Shown here: positions 15,687 through 24,522 of the stretch, piece after piece
How positions within the stretch are numbered: the first letter of the stretch is position 1
How the letters are laid out: every line of letters starts with the position of its first letter
Assembly (NCBI RefSeq): GCF_947501405.1
Contig: NZ_CANMVK010000001.1
Span: forward strand, 124,001 to 188,000
Direction: 5' to 3'
Length of the DNA stretch: 64,000 nt
DNA from: an uncultured Hoeflea sp.
GTDB lineage: Bacteria; Pseudomonadota; Alphaproteobacteria; Rhizobiales; Rhizobiaceae
Made by a program: the position numbers and the translations under genes
Notes under the pieces: model-generated
What the model was told of the DNA's origin: nothing
Databases searched by the model: none
The model's input: only the letters and a program-made list of their open reading frames with translations

Positions 15687-17396
15687 ATGACCGCACATCC
15701 TTCATCCGGACAAAAGGGCATGCCGACAGCCGCCCGAAAATACCACGCCTATCCGCAGGTGGATCTGAGCGAGCGCACCTGGCCTTCCAGGCAAATCGAG
15801 AACGCACCGGTATGGTGCTCGGTGGATCTGCGCGACGGCAACCAGGCGCTGGTCGACCCGATGGGGCATGACCGCAAGGCGCGGATGTTCCAGTTGCTCA
15901 TCGACATGGGCTTCAAGGAAATCGAAATCGGATTTCCCTCGGCCTCGCAGACCGATTTTGATTTTGCGCGCTGGTGCATCGAAGAGGGCAATGTGCCTGC
16001 CGATGTGTCGCTGCAGGTACTGGTGCAGTGCCGTCCCGAATTGATTACCCGCACCTTCGAGGCGCTCGAGGGCGCACACAAGCCGATCGTGCATTTTTAC
16101 AATTCGACGTCGGAGTTACAGCGCCGGGTGGTGTTTCAAAAGGACGTCGCCGGCATTCGCCAGATCGCCGTCGATGCCGCGAAGATGATCACCGACATGG
16201 CGGAAAAGGCCGGTGGCGGCTACCGGTTCCAGTATTCGCCCGAAAGCTTCACCGGCACCGAGCTCGAGGTGGCGCTGGAGATCTGCAACGCGGTGATTGC
16301 CGAGGTTCAGCCGACGCCCGAGAACAAGCTGATCATCAACCTGCCCTCGACGGTGGAGATGTCGACACCCAATATCTATGCCGACCAGATCGAATGGATG
16401 TGCCGGCAGATCGACCGGCGCGACAGCGTGCTGATCTCTTTGCATCCGCACAATGATCGCGGTACCGGTGTTGCCGCGGCCGAAATGGGGCTGATGGCCG
16501 GGGCTGACCGGGTCGAGGGTACGCTGTTCGGCAATGGCGAACGCACCGGCAATGTCGATGTGGTCACCATGGCGCTCAACATGTTCACCCAAGGGGTGGA
16601 TCCGAAGCTCGATTGTTCGGACATCGAGCGGATGAAATCGGTCTATGAATATTCCAACCAGATGGCGATCGGCGAGCGCCACCCCTATGTCGGCGAACTG
16701 GTTTACACCGCGTTTTCGGGCTCGCACCAGGATGCGATCAACAAGGGTATGAAGGCCATCCGTCAGGCCAACAAGCCGGACTGGGAAGTGCCCTATCTGC
16801 CGATCGATCCGCAGGATGTGGGCCGCACCTATGAGGCGATCATCCGCATCAACTCGCAGTCTGGCAAGGGCGGCATCGCCTATATCATGCAGGAGGATTA
16901 CGGGCTCAATCTGCCGCGCGCACTGCAGGTGGAGTTCCGCGAGGAAATCCAGCGGATCACGGATGTCGAGGGCCGCGAGCTGCCATCGGCGCGCATCCAT
17001 GAGTGCTTTATGGAGATCTATGTCGATCAGCCCGGCGCCCGGCTCGGTTTTGTCGATCACCACACCCACACCGATCCCGACGCTCCCGGTGTGCGCATTG
17101 TCTCGGCGGAAATCACCGACAATGGTGAGACCAAGCGCATTGAAGGGCGCGGCACCGGCCCGATCGACGGTTTCGTCAACGCCCTGTCGATCTATCTCGG
17201 CATGGATCTGACGGTGGCGAACTATTCCGAGCACTCGATGCAGCACGGCTCCAACGCCGCGGCGATCTGCTACATGGAAATGGAAACGCCGTCGGGCAAG
17301 CTGTTCGGTGCGGGTATCAACACCAATATCGTCGCCGCGTCACTGGCAGCGGTGGTGTCGGCTGCCAACCGGGCGCTGGCTTCCAAAAAGGGCTGA
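15687..17396 (+). CDS. leuA: 2-isopropylmalate synthase (type 2)
   Basis: A 569-residue enzyme of leucine biosynthesis that condenses acetyl-CoA with 2-oxoisovalerate. The N-terminal TIM-barrel carries DLRDGNQA (47-54), with the metal-binding Asp in the first block, and HPHNDRG (253-259), the metal-binding His pair. A C-terminal regulatory domain (about 430-569) should bind leucine for feedback inhibition. Its length and the YHAYPQVDLSERTWPSR opening match the longer type-2 LeuA found in rhizobia and actinobacteria. It is preceded by a candidate Leu leader peptide and followed by a hairpin. Confidence 0.96.
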   Translation: MTAHPSSGQKGMPTAARKYHAYPQVDLSERTWPSRQIENAPVWCSVDLRDGNQALVDPMGHDRKARMFQLLIDMGFKEIEIGFPSASQTDFDFARWCIEEGNVPADVSLQVLVQCRPELITRTFEALEGAHKPIVHFYNSTSELQRRVVFQKDVAGIRQIAVDAAKMITDMAEKAGGGYRFQYSPESFTGTELEVALEICNAVIAEVQPTPENKLIINLPSTVEMSTPNIYADQIEWMCRQIDRRDSVLISLHPHNDRGTGVAAAEMGLMAGADRVEGTLFGNGERTGNVDVVTMALNMFTQGVDPKLDCSDIERMKSVYEYSNQMAIGERHPYVGELVYTAFSGSHQDAINKGMKAIRQANKPDWEVPYLPIDPQDVGRTYEAIIRINSQSGKGGIAYIMQEDYGLNLPRALQVEFREEIQRITDVEGRELPSARIHECFMEIYVDQPGARLGFVDHHTHTDPDAPGVRIVSAEITDNGETKRIEGRGTGPIDGFVNALSIYLGMDLTVANYSEHSMQHGSNAAAICYMEMETPSGKLFGAGINTNIVAASLAAVVSAANRALASKKG

Positions 17397-17414
17397 GCCG
17401 GAGCACCAGACCAT

Positions 17415-17454
17415 CCGCGGCACCGGGCGTCCGTCCCGATGCCGCGGGATTTTC
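17415..17454 (+). terminator. terminator after leuA
   Basis: CCGCGGCACCGGG pairs with CCCGATGCCGCGG (17415-17448, a small bulge), followed by ATTTTC. It lies 19 nt after the leuA stop. Confidence 0.65.
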
Positions 17455-17475
17455 ACCTGAACCCGGGGTAGGGCG

Positions 17476-18252
17476 ATGCGCGATCTTCACATAATGAGTT
17501 CAGGGCCAGCCGCGGGCGTTCCGTTGCTCATGCTGCACGGCTTCGGCGGCTCGGGCGCCGCCTGGGATGCGGTGATTGCCGCTATGCCGGATACGATCCG
17601 CACCATCGCAGTCGATCTGCCGGGGCATGGCGAATCGCTCGATGCCGAAGGGCGAGGCGGCGCGGGGCGGATGGCCAAGGCTATCCTCGCCGGGTGCGAT
17701 CAGGCGGGGATCGGGGAATTCCATCTTGCCGGCCACTCGATGGGCGGGGCCGTGGCGGCGCTGATCGCCATGCGGGTGGGAACGCGCGTCAAATCGCTTA
17801 CGCTTGTGGCGCCCGGCGGCATGGCCAAGGAAATCAATGCCGGTCTTCTGGCGCGCTACGCCAAAGCCGCAACGGTGGACGAGATTCGCGCCTGCCTGGA
17901 AGAGATGTCGGCGCCGGGCTTCCTCCCGTCACCGCAGGCGATCGACCGCTTCGTTGCCGACCGCGCCCGATCCGGGGCGCTTGCGGCGCTTGATGAAACC
18001 TATCAGGCGATGTTCCCTGATGGCCCCGGTAACGGCCAGGGCGTGTTGCCAGGCGATGCGCTGGCGGCGCTCGCGATGCCGGTGCGGGTGATCTGGGGTG
18101 ATACGGATACGGTTCTGACGTGCCCGCAGCCAGGCCACCTGCCTGCGAATTTCGAACTCGAGGTGCTGGCCGGGAGGGGGCATATGCTGCCAGAAGAAGC
18201 GCCGGATGTGCTGGCGCGCGCACTCGCCGCGGCGGTCGCTCACGACGGTTGA
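17476..18252 (+). CDS. alpha/beta hydrolase
   Basis: A 258-residue alpha/beta-hydrolase-fold protein. The oxyanion loop HGFGGSG is at 21-27, and the nucleophile Ser88 sits in GHSMGG. The acid is probably Asp209 or Asp211 in WGDTD, and the base is His236 in GRGHM. The N-terminus has no lipoyl domain, although the fold resembles the acetoin-dehydrogenase E2-type hydrolase group. The substrate is unknown. It begins 80 nt after leuA beyond a terminator, so it is probably transcribed separately. Confidence 0.85.
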   Translation: MRDLHIMSSGPAAGVPLLMLHGFGGSGAAWDAVIAAMPDTIRTIAVDLPGHGESLDAEGRGGAGRMAKAILAGCDQAGIGEFHLAGHSMGGAVAALIAMRVGTRVKSLTLVAPGGMAKEINAGLLARYAKAATVDEIRACLEEMSAPGFLPSPQAIDRFVADRARSGALAALDETYQAMFPDGPGNGQGVLPGDALAALAMPVRVIWGDTDTVLTCPQPGHLPANFELEVLAGRGHMLPEEAPDVLARALAAAVAHDG

Positions 18253-18388
18253 TCCGCGGCTCTGCGCGGGAGCCGGTCATCCTGGCCGGCTGGCATCTTT
18301 ACCACATGTGGAAATGTCGATTGCCGGATTGTCGCCTTCAAGCGGCGGCTGTGCTAAGGATTCCTTAACCAACAGGGCCCTGATCGCC

Positions 18389-19150
18389 ATGACCGACAAT
18401 TTCAAACAAAGCTCGCCCGAGCGCCGTCTCGCTGACGTGGTGCGCGACGTCAAGATCGCAGCCGCCGACCGCACCGATGTGGTGGTCGACATGCGCGATG
18501 CCGACCGCGCCCGGCTCGAGTTGCTCGCCCAGGAGCTTGAACCGGTGTTCAACGATATCGGTTCGGACGACGACCGGTTCGATTTCGGCATCTCGCAAGG
18601 CCTGCAACCGCGGTTGTGGGTGGATGCCGTGGCGCATGTGCATATGGGCCAGGACCGGCGCGTGTTCCGATTCGTGCGCGATACGCGGCTGGGACGGGTG
18701 GTGATTTCCGACACCAGCGATGTCACCGATACCGCCGATGCGGTGGCGCGCTATATCGCCGAGCGGGTGATTGAGCGTGAGCGGATTCTGGCTGGCGATT
18801 TCGAGAGTTTGAAGCGGTCGGCGGGACTGCCGGACAATGGGGAAGGGCAGACGGAATTGGCAAGCAGCGAGACAGCGGCAGACGAGGCCGGGACACAGGA
18901 TGGCGCAACCACGGTGCTGGCGACCGGACCCGACAAATGGGCGCTGGCGCCCGAGGATGCGCAAGCCACCGCTGAGGCCTCGATCCCGCCCGCCAGTGCG
19001 CCGGCGATCATTGAGGAAACACCGGCCAAGCCCAAGCGCGGCAACAGTGGCTTTGCGCTGTCGGCCTCCTGGTTCATTCTGGGCTGCGTGGCCGGCGCTG
19101 CGGCATTGCTTGCAGCCTTCTGGGACCGGCTGTCGGCGTTTATCGGCTGA
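18389..19150 (+). CDS. hypothetical protein with C-terminal membrane anchor
   Basis: A 253-residue protein whose first half (1-150) is charged and probably folded. A low-complexity Ala/Thr/Glu/Pro linker (about 155-220) leads to one strongly hydrophobic helix near the end (SWFILGCVAGAAALLAAFW). It therefore looks tail-anchored with the N-terminal domain in the cytosol. No known family is recognised. ATG 18389 is chosen because the upstream frame is not protein-like. Its TGA stop directly abuts the stop of the convergent phosphoesterase gene. Confidence 0.65.
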   Translation: MTDNFKQSSPERRLADVVRDVKIAAADRTDVVVDMRDADRARLELLAQELEPVFNDIGSDDDRFDFGISQGLQPRLWVDAVAHVHMGQDRRVFRFVRDTRLGRVVISDTSDVTDTADAVARYIAERVIERERILAGDFESLKRSAGLPDNGEGQTELASSETAADEAGTQDGATTVLATGPDKWALAPEDAQATAEASIPPASAPAIIEETPAKPKRGNSGFALSASWFILGCVAGAAALLAAFWDRLSAFIG

Positions 19151-20053
19151 TCAGGCGGTTGCGCCGATCAGCCCGGCGTCAATCAAATTGACGCCCGTGC
19201 CGGAGTCGCAAAGGCGCATCCGCTGGTGGGAGAGCCGCCAGTCTCCGGGTTTGCCGTCGATTTCGAACAGATTGAATCCCGCCACCGGTTTTTTGCCGCC
19301 GGGGCCCTGGCTTGCGGATGCAATGCCCGCCACCGGCACCGCACCATCCTTGCCCGGCAGGTGATAGAGCGTGTCGAGATGGGTGTGTCCGTGCAGCACC
19401 AGTTCGGCGCCGTGACGTTTGAGCATTTTGGAAAACGTCCCGATGCCGTGCATGCGCTTGTGCCAATGCGCTGCGCCGCGCACCGGGGGGTGATGGATCA
19501 GGATCACCCGGAACAGGCCCTCCTCGCGTGCCTCATCGAGCAGCTCTCCTGCGGCCCGGGCCTGCTTCCGGCCGAAATCGCCGGTTGCCATGAAGGGCAG
19601 CGTGGCATTGGCGGTCGACAGGCCGATCAGCGCCACCTGGCCGCGCCGGCGCAAGGTGGGGAACATCTTCTTGCGCCCGTCGTCCTCATCGGAGCGCATC
19701 CATGGTCGCCAGGCCGCAGTGGAGTGCTGAAAGGCGCCGGGCACATAGGCGTCATGATTGCCCGGTACCAATGTGGTTGTCTGCGGGTCGAAATGGGTCT
19801 CGAGCCACAGGCGCGCCGTCTCGACCTCGGTTCGGGTGGCCAGATTGACCAGATCGCCGGTGATCGCCACGTGATCAGGTTTCGCCTCGCGCATATCCGC
19901 CAGCACCCGTTCGAGTGTGTTGCCAAAAAGGTGCTTGCGGCGATTGCGCTTCCAGTTCACATAGCCGGTGATCCGCTTTGAGGTGAGTTCGGCGATCGAA
20001 ACGCGCGGCAACGGCCCGAGGTGAATGTCGGAAATATGAGCAAGTCGGAACAT
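19151..20053 (-). CDS. metallophosphoesterase (calcineurin-like)
   Basis: A 300-residue phosphoesterase with the full calcineurin-like metal motif set: D9 and H11 in HISDIHLGP, GD (66-67), GNHD (98-101), a later His in LIHHPPV, and HGHTH near 234. It probably hydrolyses a cyclic nucleotide or other phosphodiester, but the substrate is not defined. ATG 20053 starts the conserved MFRLAHISD block. That start lies inside the 5' end of the divergent Nudix gene (18-nt overlap), so each promoter must lie in the other's coding sequence. Confidence 0.88.
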   Translation of the reverse strand: MFRLAHISDIHLGPLPRVSIAELTSKRITGYVNWKRNRRKHLFGNTLERVLADMREAKPDHVAITGDLVNLATRTEVETARLWLETHFDPQTTTLVPGNHDAYVPGAFQHSTAAWRPWMRSDEDDGRKKMFPTLRRRGQVALIGLSTANATLPFMATGDFGRKQARAAGELLDEAREEGLFRVILIHHPPVRGAAHWHKRMHGIGTFSKMLKRHGAELVLHGHTHLDTLYHLPGKDGAVPVAGIASASQGPGGKKPVAGFNLFEIDGKPGDWRLSHQRMRLCDSGTGVNLIDAGLIGATA

Positions 20054-20635
20054 GACAGGAGCATTACCGGTCGCGGCAACGGCTCGCAAGCGTTGCCCGA
20101 TAGTGGTGCCACGCCGGATACCGCGCAATCGCTGGAGGAACAGGGGAACCGCGCCGAACCGCCACCGGAGAAGCGCAACTGGCGCGCAAGCCTCGTCACT
20201 TGGCTGGTTCATACCTGGTCTGCGTTCACCCGCGGGATGACGCTGGGGGTTCGGGCCGCCGCCTTTGACGAGGCGGGCCGGGTGTTTCTGGTGCGCCACT
20301 CCTATGTGCCCGGCTGGCACATGCCCGGCGGCGGGGTCGAGCACGGCGAAACCTTGCTTGAAGCGCTGGCCAAGGAGCTGAGCGAGGAAGGCAATCTCGA
20401 AATCATCGGTGCACCGGATCTTGTGACGATCTATTTCAACAGACCCACCAGCCGCCGCGATCATGTCGTTCTCTACCGCTGTACGGTAACGCAAAGCGCG
20501 CCCAAGCAGGCGGACCGCGAAATCCTTGAGGCCGGGTTTTTCGCACTCGATCAGTTGCCCGAGGGGATAACACGCGCCACCCGCAGACGTTTGGCGGAGC
20601 TTGCCGGCGACACGCCTTTCAGCGAGATCTGGTAG
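20036..20635 (+). CDS. Nudix hydrolase
   Basis: A 199-residue protein. Residues 1-55 are polar and low in family likeness. A Nudix domain follows, with GWHMPGGGVEHGE and the box ending KELSEEGNL; the usual REUxEE Arg is Lys here. Nudix enzymes hydrolyse nucleoside diphosphates linked to another group; the substrate is unknown. ATG 20036 is preferred to GTG 20021. A later start (for example the Met of RGMTLGV) would remove the overlap with the phosphoesterase gene but would lose part of the conserved N-terminal helix. Confidence 0.78.
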   Translation: MSKSEHDRSITGRGNGSQALPDSGATPDTAQSLEEQGNRAEPPPEKRNWRASLVTWLVHTWSAFTRGMTLGVRAAAFDEAGRVFLVRHSYVPGWHMPGGGVEHGETLLEALAKELSEEGNLEIIGAPDLVTIYFNRPTSRRDHVVLYRCTVTQSAPKQADREILEAGFFALDQLPEGITRATRRRLAELAGDTPFSEIW

Positions 20636-20697
20636 GCCGGGCAAACCGGTGAGCTGAAACCGTGATTGCCGGAAGAGAGGCCCGCAGGAAGTGCCAG

Positions 20698-21687
20698 TCA
20701 GGCCGCCTTTTTCAAACCTTCACGGCCATGGGGAGCCCAAAGGTCCAGCTCCGGACCGACGGGCACGATCCGCGTGGGATTGATGGTCTCGTGGCTGCCG
20801 TAATAATGGTCCTTGATGTGGTCCATGTTCACGGTCTCGGCGATGCCGGGCATCTGGTAGAGCTCGCGCAGATAACCCGAGAGCGCCGGATAATCGGCGA
20901 TGCGGCGGATGTTGCACTTGAAGTGTCCGACATAGACCGGATCGAACCGCACCAGCGTGGTAAACAGCCGCCAATCGGCTTCGGTCAGCCGCTCACCCAT
21001 GAGATAGCGGTTGCCTGTGAGGCGCTGATCGAGCATGTCGAGCGCCGCAAAAAGCGCCAGCACATTTTCCTCATAGGCGGCTTGGGTGGTGGCGAAGCCG
21101 GATTTGTAAACGCCGTTGTTGACCTTGTGGTAGACAATTTCATTGATCGCATCGATCTCGCTGCGCAGGTCCTCGGGATAGAAATCCGTTCCGGGCCGGG
21201 CAATCGCGTCAAAGGCGGAATTGAGCATCCGGATGATTTCCGAGGATTCGTTGGAAACCACGGTTTTCTGCTGTTTGTCCCAGAGTACCGGCACCGTCAC
21301 CCGGCCTGAATAATCCTGCTTGGCCAAAACATAGACCTGCCAGAGATAATCCTTGCCATTGAGGTGGTCGCGGGTGGCGCCATCACGCTCGTGGAACTCC
21401 CAGCCGTTCTCGGCCATATAGGGATCGACGACAGAAACCGAGATCGCATCCTCCAGTCCCTTGAGCTTGCGGAAGATCAGGGTCCGGTGCGCCCAGGGGC
21501 AGGCCAGCGAGACGTAGAGATGGTAGCGCCCGGCTTCCGCCTTGAAGCCGCCCACGCCCGATGGCCCCGGCTCGCCATCAGCCGTCACCCAGTTGCGGAA
21601 CGCAGCTTCGGACCGCTTGAACTGGCCGCCCGTTGATTTCGTGTCATACCAGACGTCATTCCAGACGCCGTCCACCAACATGCCCAT
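20698..21687 (-). CDS. glutathionyl-hydroquinone reductase (xi-class GST)
   Basis: A 329-residue protein of the YqjG/ECM4 family, which reduces glutathionyl-hydroquinones using glutathione. The catalytic Cys63 lies in the diagnostic motif SLACPWAHR. An all-alpha C-terminal GST domain follows (about 170-310), with conserved YLMGERLTEADWRLF. ATG 21687 follows AGGAG with good spacing. It is a single gene, divergent from the GNAT gene. Family assignment is secure; the physiological quinone is not known. Confidence 0.92.
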   Translation of the reverse strand: MGMLVDGVWNDVWYDTKSTGGQFKRSEAAFRNWVTADGEPGPSGVGGFKAEAGRYHLYVSLACPWAHRTLIFRKLKGLEDAISVSVVDPYMAENGWEFHERDGATRDHLNGKDYLWQVYVLAKQDYSGRVTVPVLWDKQQKTVVSNESSEIIRMLNSAFDAIARPGTDFYPEDLRSEIDAINEIVYHKVNNGVYKSGFATTQAAYEENVLALFAALDMLDQRLTGNRYLMGERLTEADWRLFTTLVRFDPVYVGHFKCNIRRIADYPALSGYLRELYQMPGIAETVNMDHIKDHYYGSHETINPTRIVPVGPELDLWAPHGREGLKKAA

Positions 21688-21917
21688 GTGCTTTCTCCTT
21701 TGAGCCTGACATAGGCCGGAAATGACCGAATGCGAAGAAAATCCGGGTGAACGGTGCGTTTTGCATTGGACGACAGCGAAGGGCTTTGCTAAGGGCGATA
21801 GCGAAACAGGAAAAACCGGATGCCGACCAAGGCCTTGCGACGACGCTGAAAAGACTTCCTCCCGCGCTTGCCGCGCGGGCAAACCCATGTCTTGTCGTCC
21901 TGATCCGGAATGTTTCC

Positions 21918-22424
21918 ATGCTTTGCCAGACCATTGTCTTTCTCACCGAAGACGCGTCCCATGACGCGGCCATCGACCTCATCAATGAAGAAGCCTTCGG
22001 CCCCGGTCGGTTGGTGCGCGCTGCCGAGCGGGTGCGCGAACAGGGGCCGCACGACCGCGCCCTGTCCTATGTGGCCGCCGATGGCGGCGAGATCATCGCC
22101 TCGGTGCGGATGACGCCGGTGCTGGCGGGGACTGAGAGCTGCCATCTGCTCGGCCCGCTGGCGGTTCGGCCTTCGCACAAGAACCGCGGGATCGGCCGGG
22201 AACTGGTGCGGATTGCCCTGGCCGCTGCTGCCAAGACCCCGAGCCGCGCGGTACTGCTGGTCGGTGACGCGCCCTATTACGGCCCGCTTGGTTTTTCACC
22301 GACCCGGCCGGGCGCGTTGACACTCCCCGGGCCGTTCGATCCCGCGCGTCTGCTGGCAGCGTGTTTCGACGGGCTTGAGGCGGACCAGCTCGAAGGCGAG
22401 ATCCGCCATCGCAATCGCGCTTAG
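21918..22424 (+). CDS. GNAT-family N-acetyltransferase
   Basis: A 168-residue acetyltransferase of the YhbS-like type. An LLGPLAVRPSHKNRGIGREL segment holds the acetyl-CoA pyrophosphate loop (motif A, R/Q-x-x-G-x-G/A), and APYYGPLGFSP matches motif B. The acceptor is unknown. The frame is open from 21747, but ATG 21918 is preferred because a fold-like N-terminus begins there (TIVFLTEDASHDAAI). It converges with the leftward operon that ends at 22458. Confidence 0.83.
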   Translation: MLCQTIVFLTEDASHDAAIDLINEEAFGPGRLVRAAERVREQGPHDRALSYVAADGGEIIASVRMTPVLAGTESCHLLGPLAVRPSHKNRGIGRELVRIALAAAAKTPSRAVLLVGDAPYYGPLGFSPTRPGALTLPGPFDPARLLAACFDGLEADQLEGEIRHRNRA

Positions 22425-22457
22425 CAAGGGAAGCGCCCGGCACAGCGTGTTTGTGGC

Positions 22458-24521
22458 TCAACGGCCCTCGCGGAACCAGGTCGCGCCGAGCGCGAAGATC
22501 ATCAGCGCCAGACCCAAAAAGCCGCCGAACAACGGCAGCGATCGCACGCCCTTGAGCACGCTTTCATTGCTGGCGCGCAGGCCCATGCGCTCACCGGCAT
22601 TGATGCTGGCGGTGCGGGTCGGCAGGATCTGCGGCAGATTGCCGGCGCTGGCGTCGATCCGTGTTGCCAGCCCGCCGCTCTGCCGGGCGATCGGCTCCAG
22701 AATCTGTGTGGTCGACACCATCGCCCGGAATTCCGGCGCGTCGACCGCACCGACATGGGCGAGCGCGGAGAGCTCTCCGGACGTCACTTCCACCAGGCCC
22801 GGCTCGTCAAGCAGCAGCTCTACGCGGAACAAGCCGTCGGCCTCGGGCTGCAGCGCGATCTCGCGGGTTGCGCCCGAGGGCAGGGTGACGGTCACCGGAT
22901 CCGAGGTCTCCTGCATGGTCTGGCGCTCGACCACCAGCCTGCGGCCATTGGCCGAAGCCCTCAAGGCTTCTTCCTCGAGCGAGGGTTCCTGCATCAGCCA
23001 GTGGGCGATGCGCCGGTAAAGCGCCACATGCGGTCCCCCGCCCTCGAATCCGCGCGCCCAGAGCCAGCCGTGATCGGACAGGAGCATCGCCACCCGGCCT
23101 TCGCCGTGGCGGTTGAGCACCAACAGCGGCTGTTGTTCAGCGCCGTGCAAGACCACATTGCCCACGGTGTTGGTGACGCCGACGGTGCGGAACCAGCGGC
23201 CCCAGGCCGGCGGTTCGCGGGCGCCGCCGGGCAGGGCGCGGGTGACAGGATGGCGGCGGCCATCGTCCGACAGCCGCGGATAATAGCCGGCATCGGTGAT
23301 CTCACCGGTGGGCAGGCCCGGCAATGCCGGAGCCAGCGGCGTGTCGGCGATCGATTCGATGCCTGCGAGCTCTGGGCCTGCGGCGACCAGCAGCGCGCCG
23401 CCATCTTCGACATAGCGGGCGATGTAATCATAATAGAGCACCGGCAACACGCCGCGGTTCTGGTAGCGGTCGAAAATGATCAGGTCGAATTCATCGATCT
23501 TCTCGACAAACAGCTCGCGGGTCGGAAAGGCGATCAGCGAGAGCTCCGAAATCGGGGTTCCGTCCTGCTTCTCCGGCGGGCGGAGAATGGTGAAATGCAC
23601 CAGATCAACCGCGGCGTCGGATTTGAGCAGATTGCGCCAGGCCCGCTCGCCGGCATGGGGTTCGCCCGAAACCAGCAGCACTCGCAGGTTCTCGCGGATG
23701 CCCTCGATCAGCGCCACCGCGCGGTTGTTCGACGGAGTGACCTCGTCCTCGATCAAGTCGACGGAGAATTCAACAATATTTTCGCCGCCGCGTGGCAGGT
23801 TGAGATAGAAGCTGCTCTCCTGACCGGCCGTGGTGGTCTCGCTGCCAATTTCCTCGCCATTGACCCGCACACGGACTTCGACCGGCTGGCCCGGGCTCAG
23901 GGCGCCGTCGTCGCTGACCCGGTAGACGATTTCCTGGTCCTCGCCGACGATGCCGAAACGGGGGCTGCGCAGCACGTCGACGCGGCGGTCGATTTCGTTC
24001 TCGTCGCCGACGATCAGTCCGTGCAGCGGCGCATCGAGCCCCAGTGCCGCCAGCGAGCCGGGCAGGTCATGCACCTGGCCGTCGGTGATCATCACCGCGC
24101 CCGCCAGCCGGGAACTCGGCACGTCACGGATGCCGGATGCCAACGCCTCAAACAGCCTTGTGGAAGGCGATCTGGCGCCCGGGTCCGGCAGGGCCTCGAT
24201 GATGCGCGGCTCGAAAACGGGATAGCGCGCCAGGCGCTCGGTCAGCGCCTTCAAGGCGGCATCGGTGCGGGTCACGCGATCGAGCGTCCCCTGGCTCGGG
24301 CTTCGATCGACGACGATGGCGACCACGCTGGTGACCGGCTCGCGATCTTCGAAATTGGCCACCGGATTGGCGAGCGCCAGAACCAGCGCCGCCAGCGCCA
24401 GCGCGCGCAGCATGGCGCCACGCATGCGCTTGAAGATCGCCCAGCCCACCAGCAGGGCGGCGATGGCGGCGAGCATCGCCAGGACCGGCAAGGGCAGGAA
24501 TGGATCGAAGGCGAGGCTCAT
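22458..24521 (-). CDS. membrane protein with VWA-like domain, last gene of MoxR operon
   Basis: A 687-residue protein with two N-terminal transmembrane helices, a large periplasmic part and one C-terminal helix just before the end. After the second helix, VVAIVVDRSPSQ keeps the D-x-S-x-S metal-ion (MIDAS) signature of von Willebrand A domains. The middle resembles glutamine-amidotransferase-like folds of related membrane proteins (GGALLVAAGPELAG). It starts 1 nt after the DUF4159 gene's stop. The family sits with MoxR and DUF58 genes in many alphaproteobacteria and has no established role; envelope integrity is a guess. Confidence 0.8.
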   Translation of the reverse strand: MSLAFDPFLPLPVLAMLAAIAALLVGWAIFKRMRGAMLRALALAALVLALANPVANFEDREPVTSVVAIVVDRSPSQGTLDRVTRTDAALKALTERLARYPVFEPRIIEALPDPGARSPSTRLFEALASGIRDVPSSRLAGAVMITDGQVHDLPGSLAALGLDAPLHGLIVGDENEIDRRVDVLRSPRFGIVGEDQEIVYRVSDDGALSPGQPVEVRVRVNGEEIGSETTTAGQESSFYLNLPRGGENIVEFSVDLIEDEVTPSNNRAVALIEGIRENLRVLLVSGEPHAGERAWRNLLKSDAAVDLVHFTILRPPEKQDGTPISELSLIAFPTRELFVEKIDEFDLIIFDRYQNRGVLPVLYYDYIARYVEDGGALLVAAGPELAGIESIADTPLAPALPGLPTGEITDAGYYPRLSDDGRRHPVTRALPGGAREPPAWGRWFRTVGVTNTVGNVVLHGAEQQPLLVLNRHGEGRVAMLLSDHGWLWARGFEGGGPHVALYRRIAHWLMQEPSLEEEALRASANGRRLVVERQTMQETSDPVTVTLPSGATREIALQPEADGLFRVELLLDEPGLVEVTSGELSALAHVGAVDAPEFRAMVSTTQILEPIARQSGGLATRIDASAGNLPQILPTRTASINAGERMGLRASNESVLKGVRSLPLFGGFLGLALMIFALGATWFREGR

Positions 24522-24522
24522 C

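Noticed and set aside
16116-17246. A 376-codon open frame antisense to leuA
   Set aside because: Overlaps a certain biosynthetic gene and encodes no recognisable protein.
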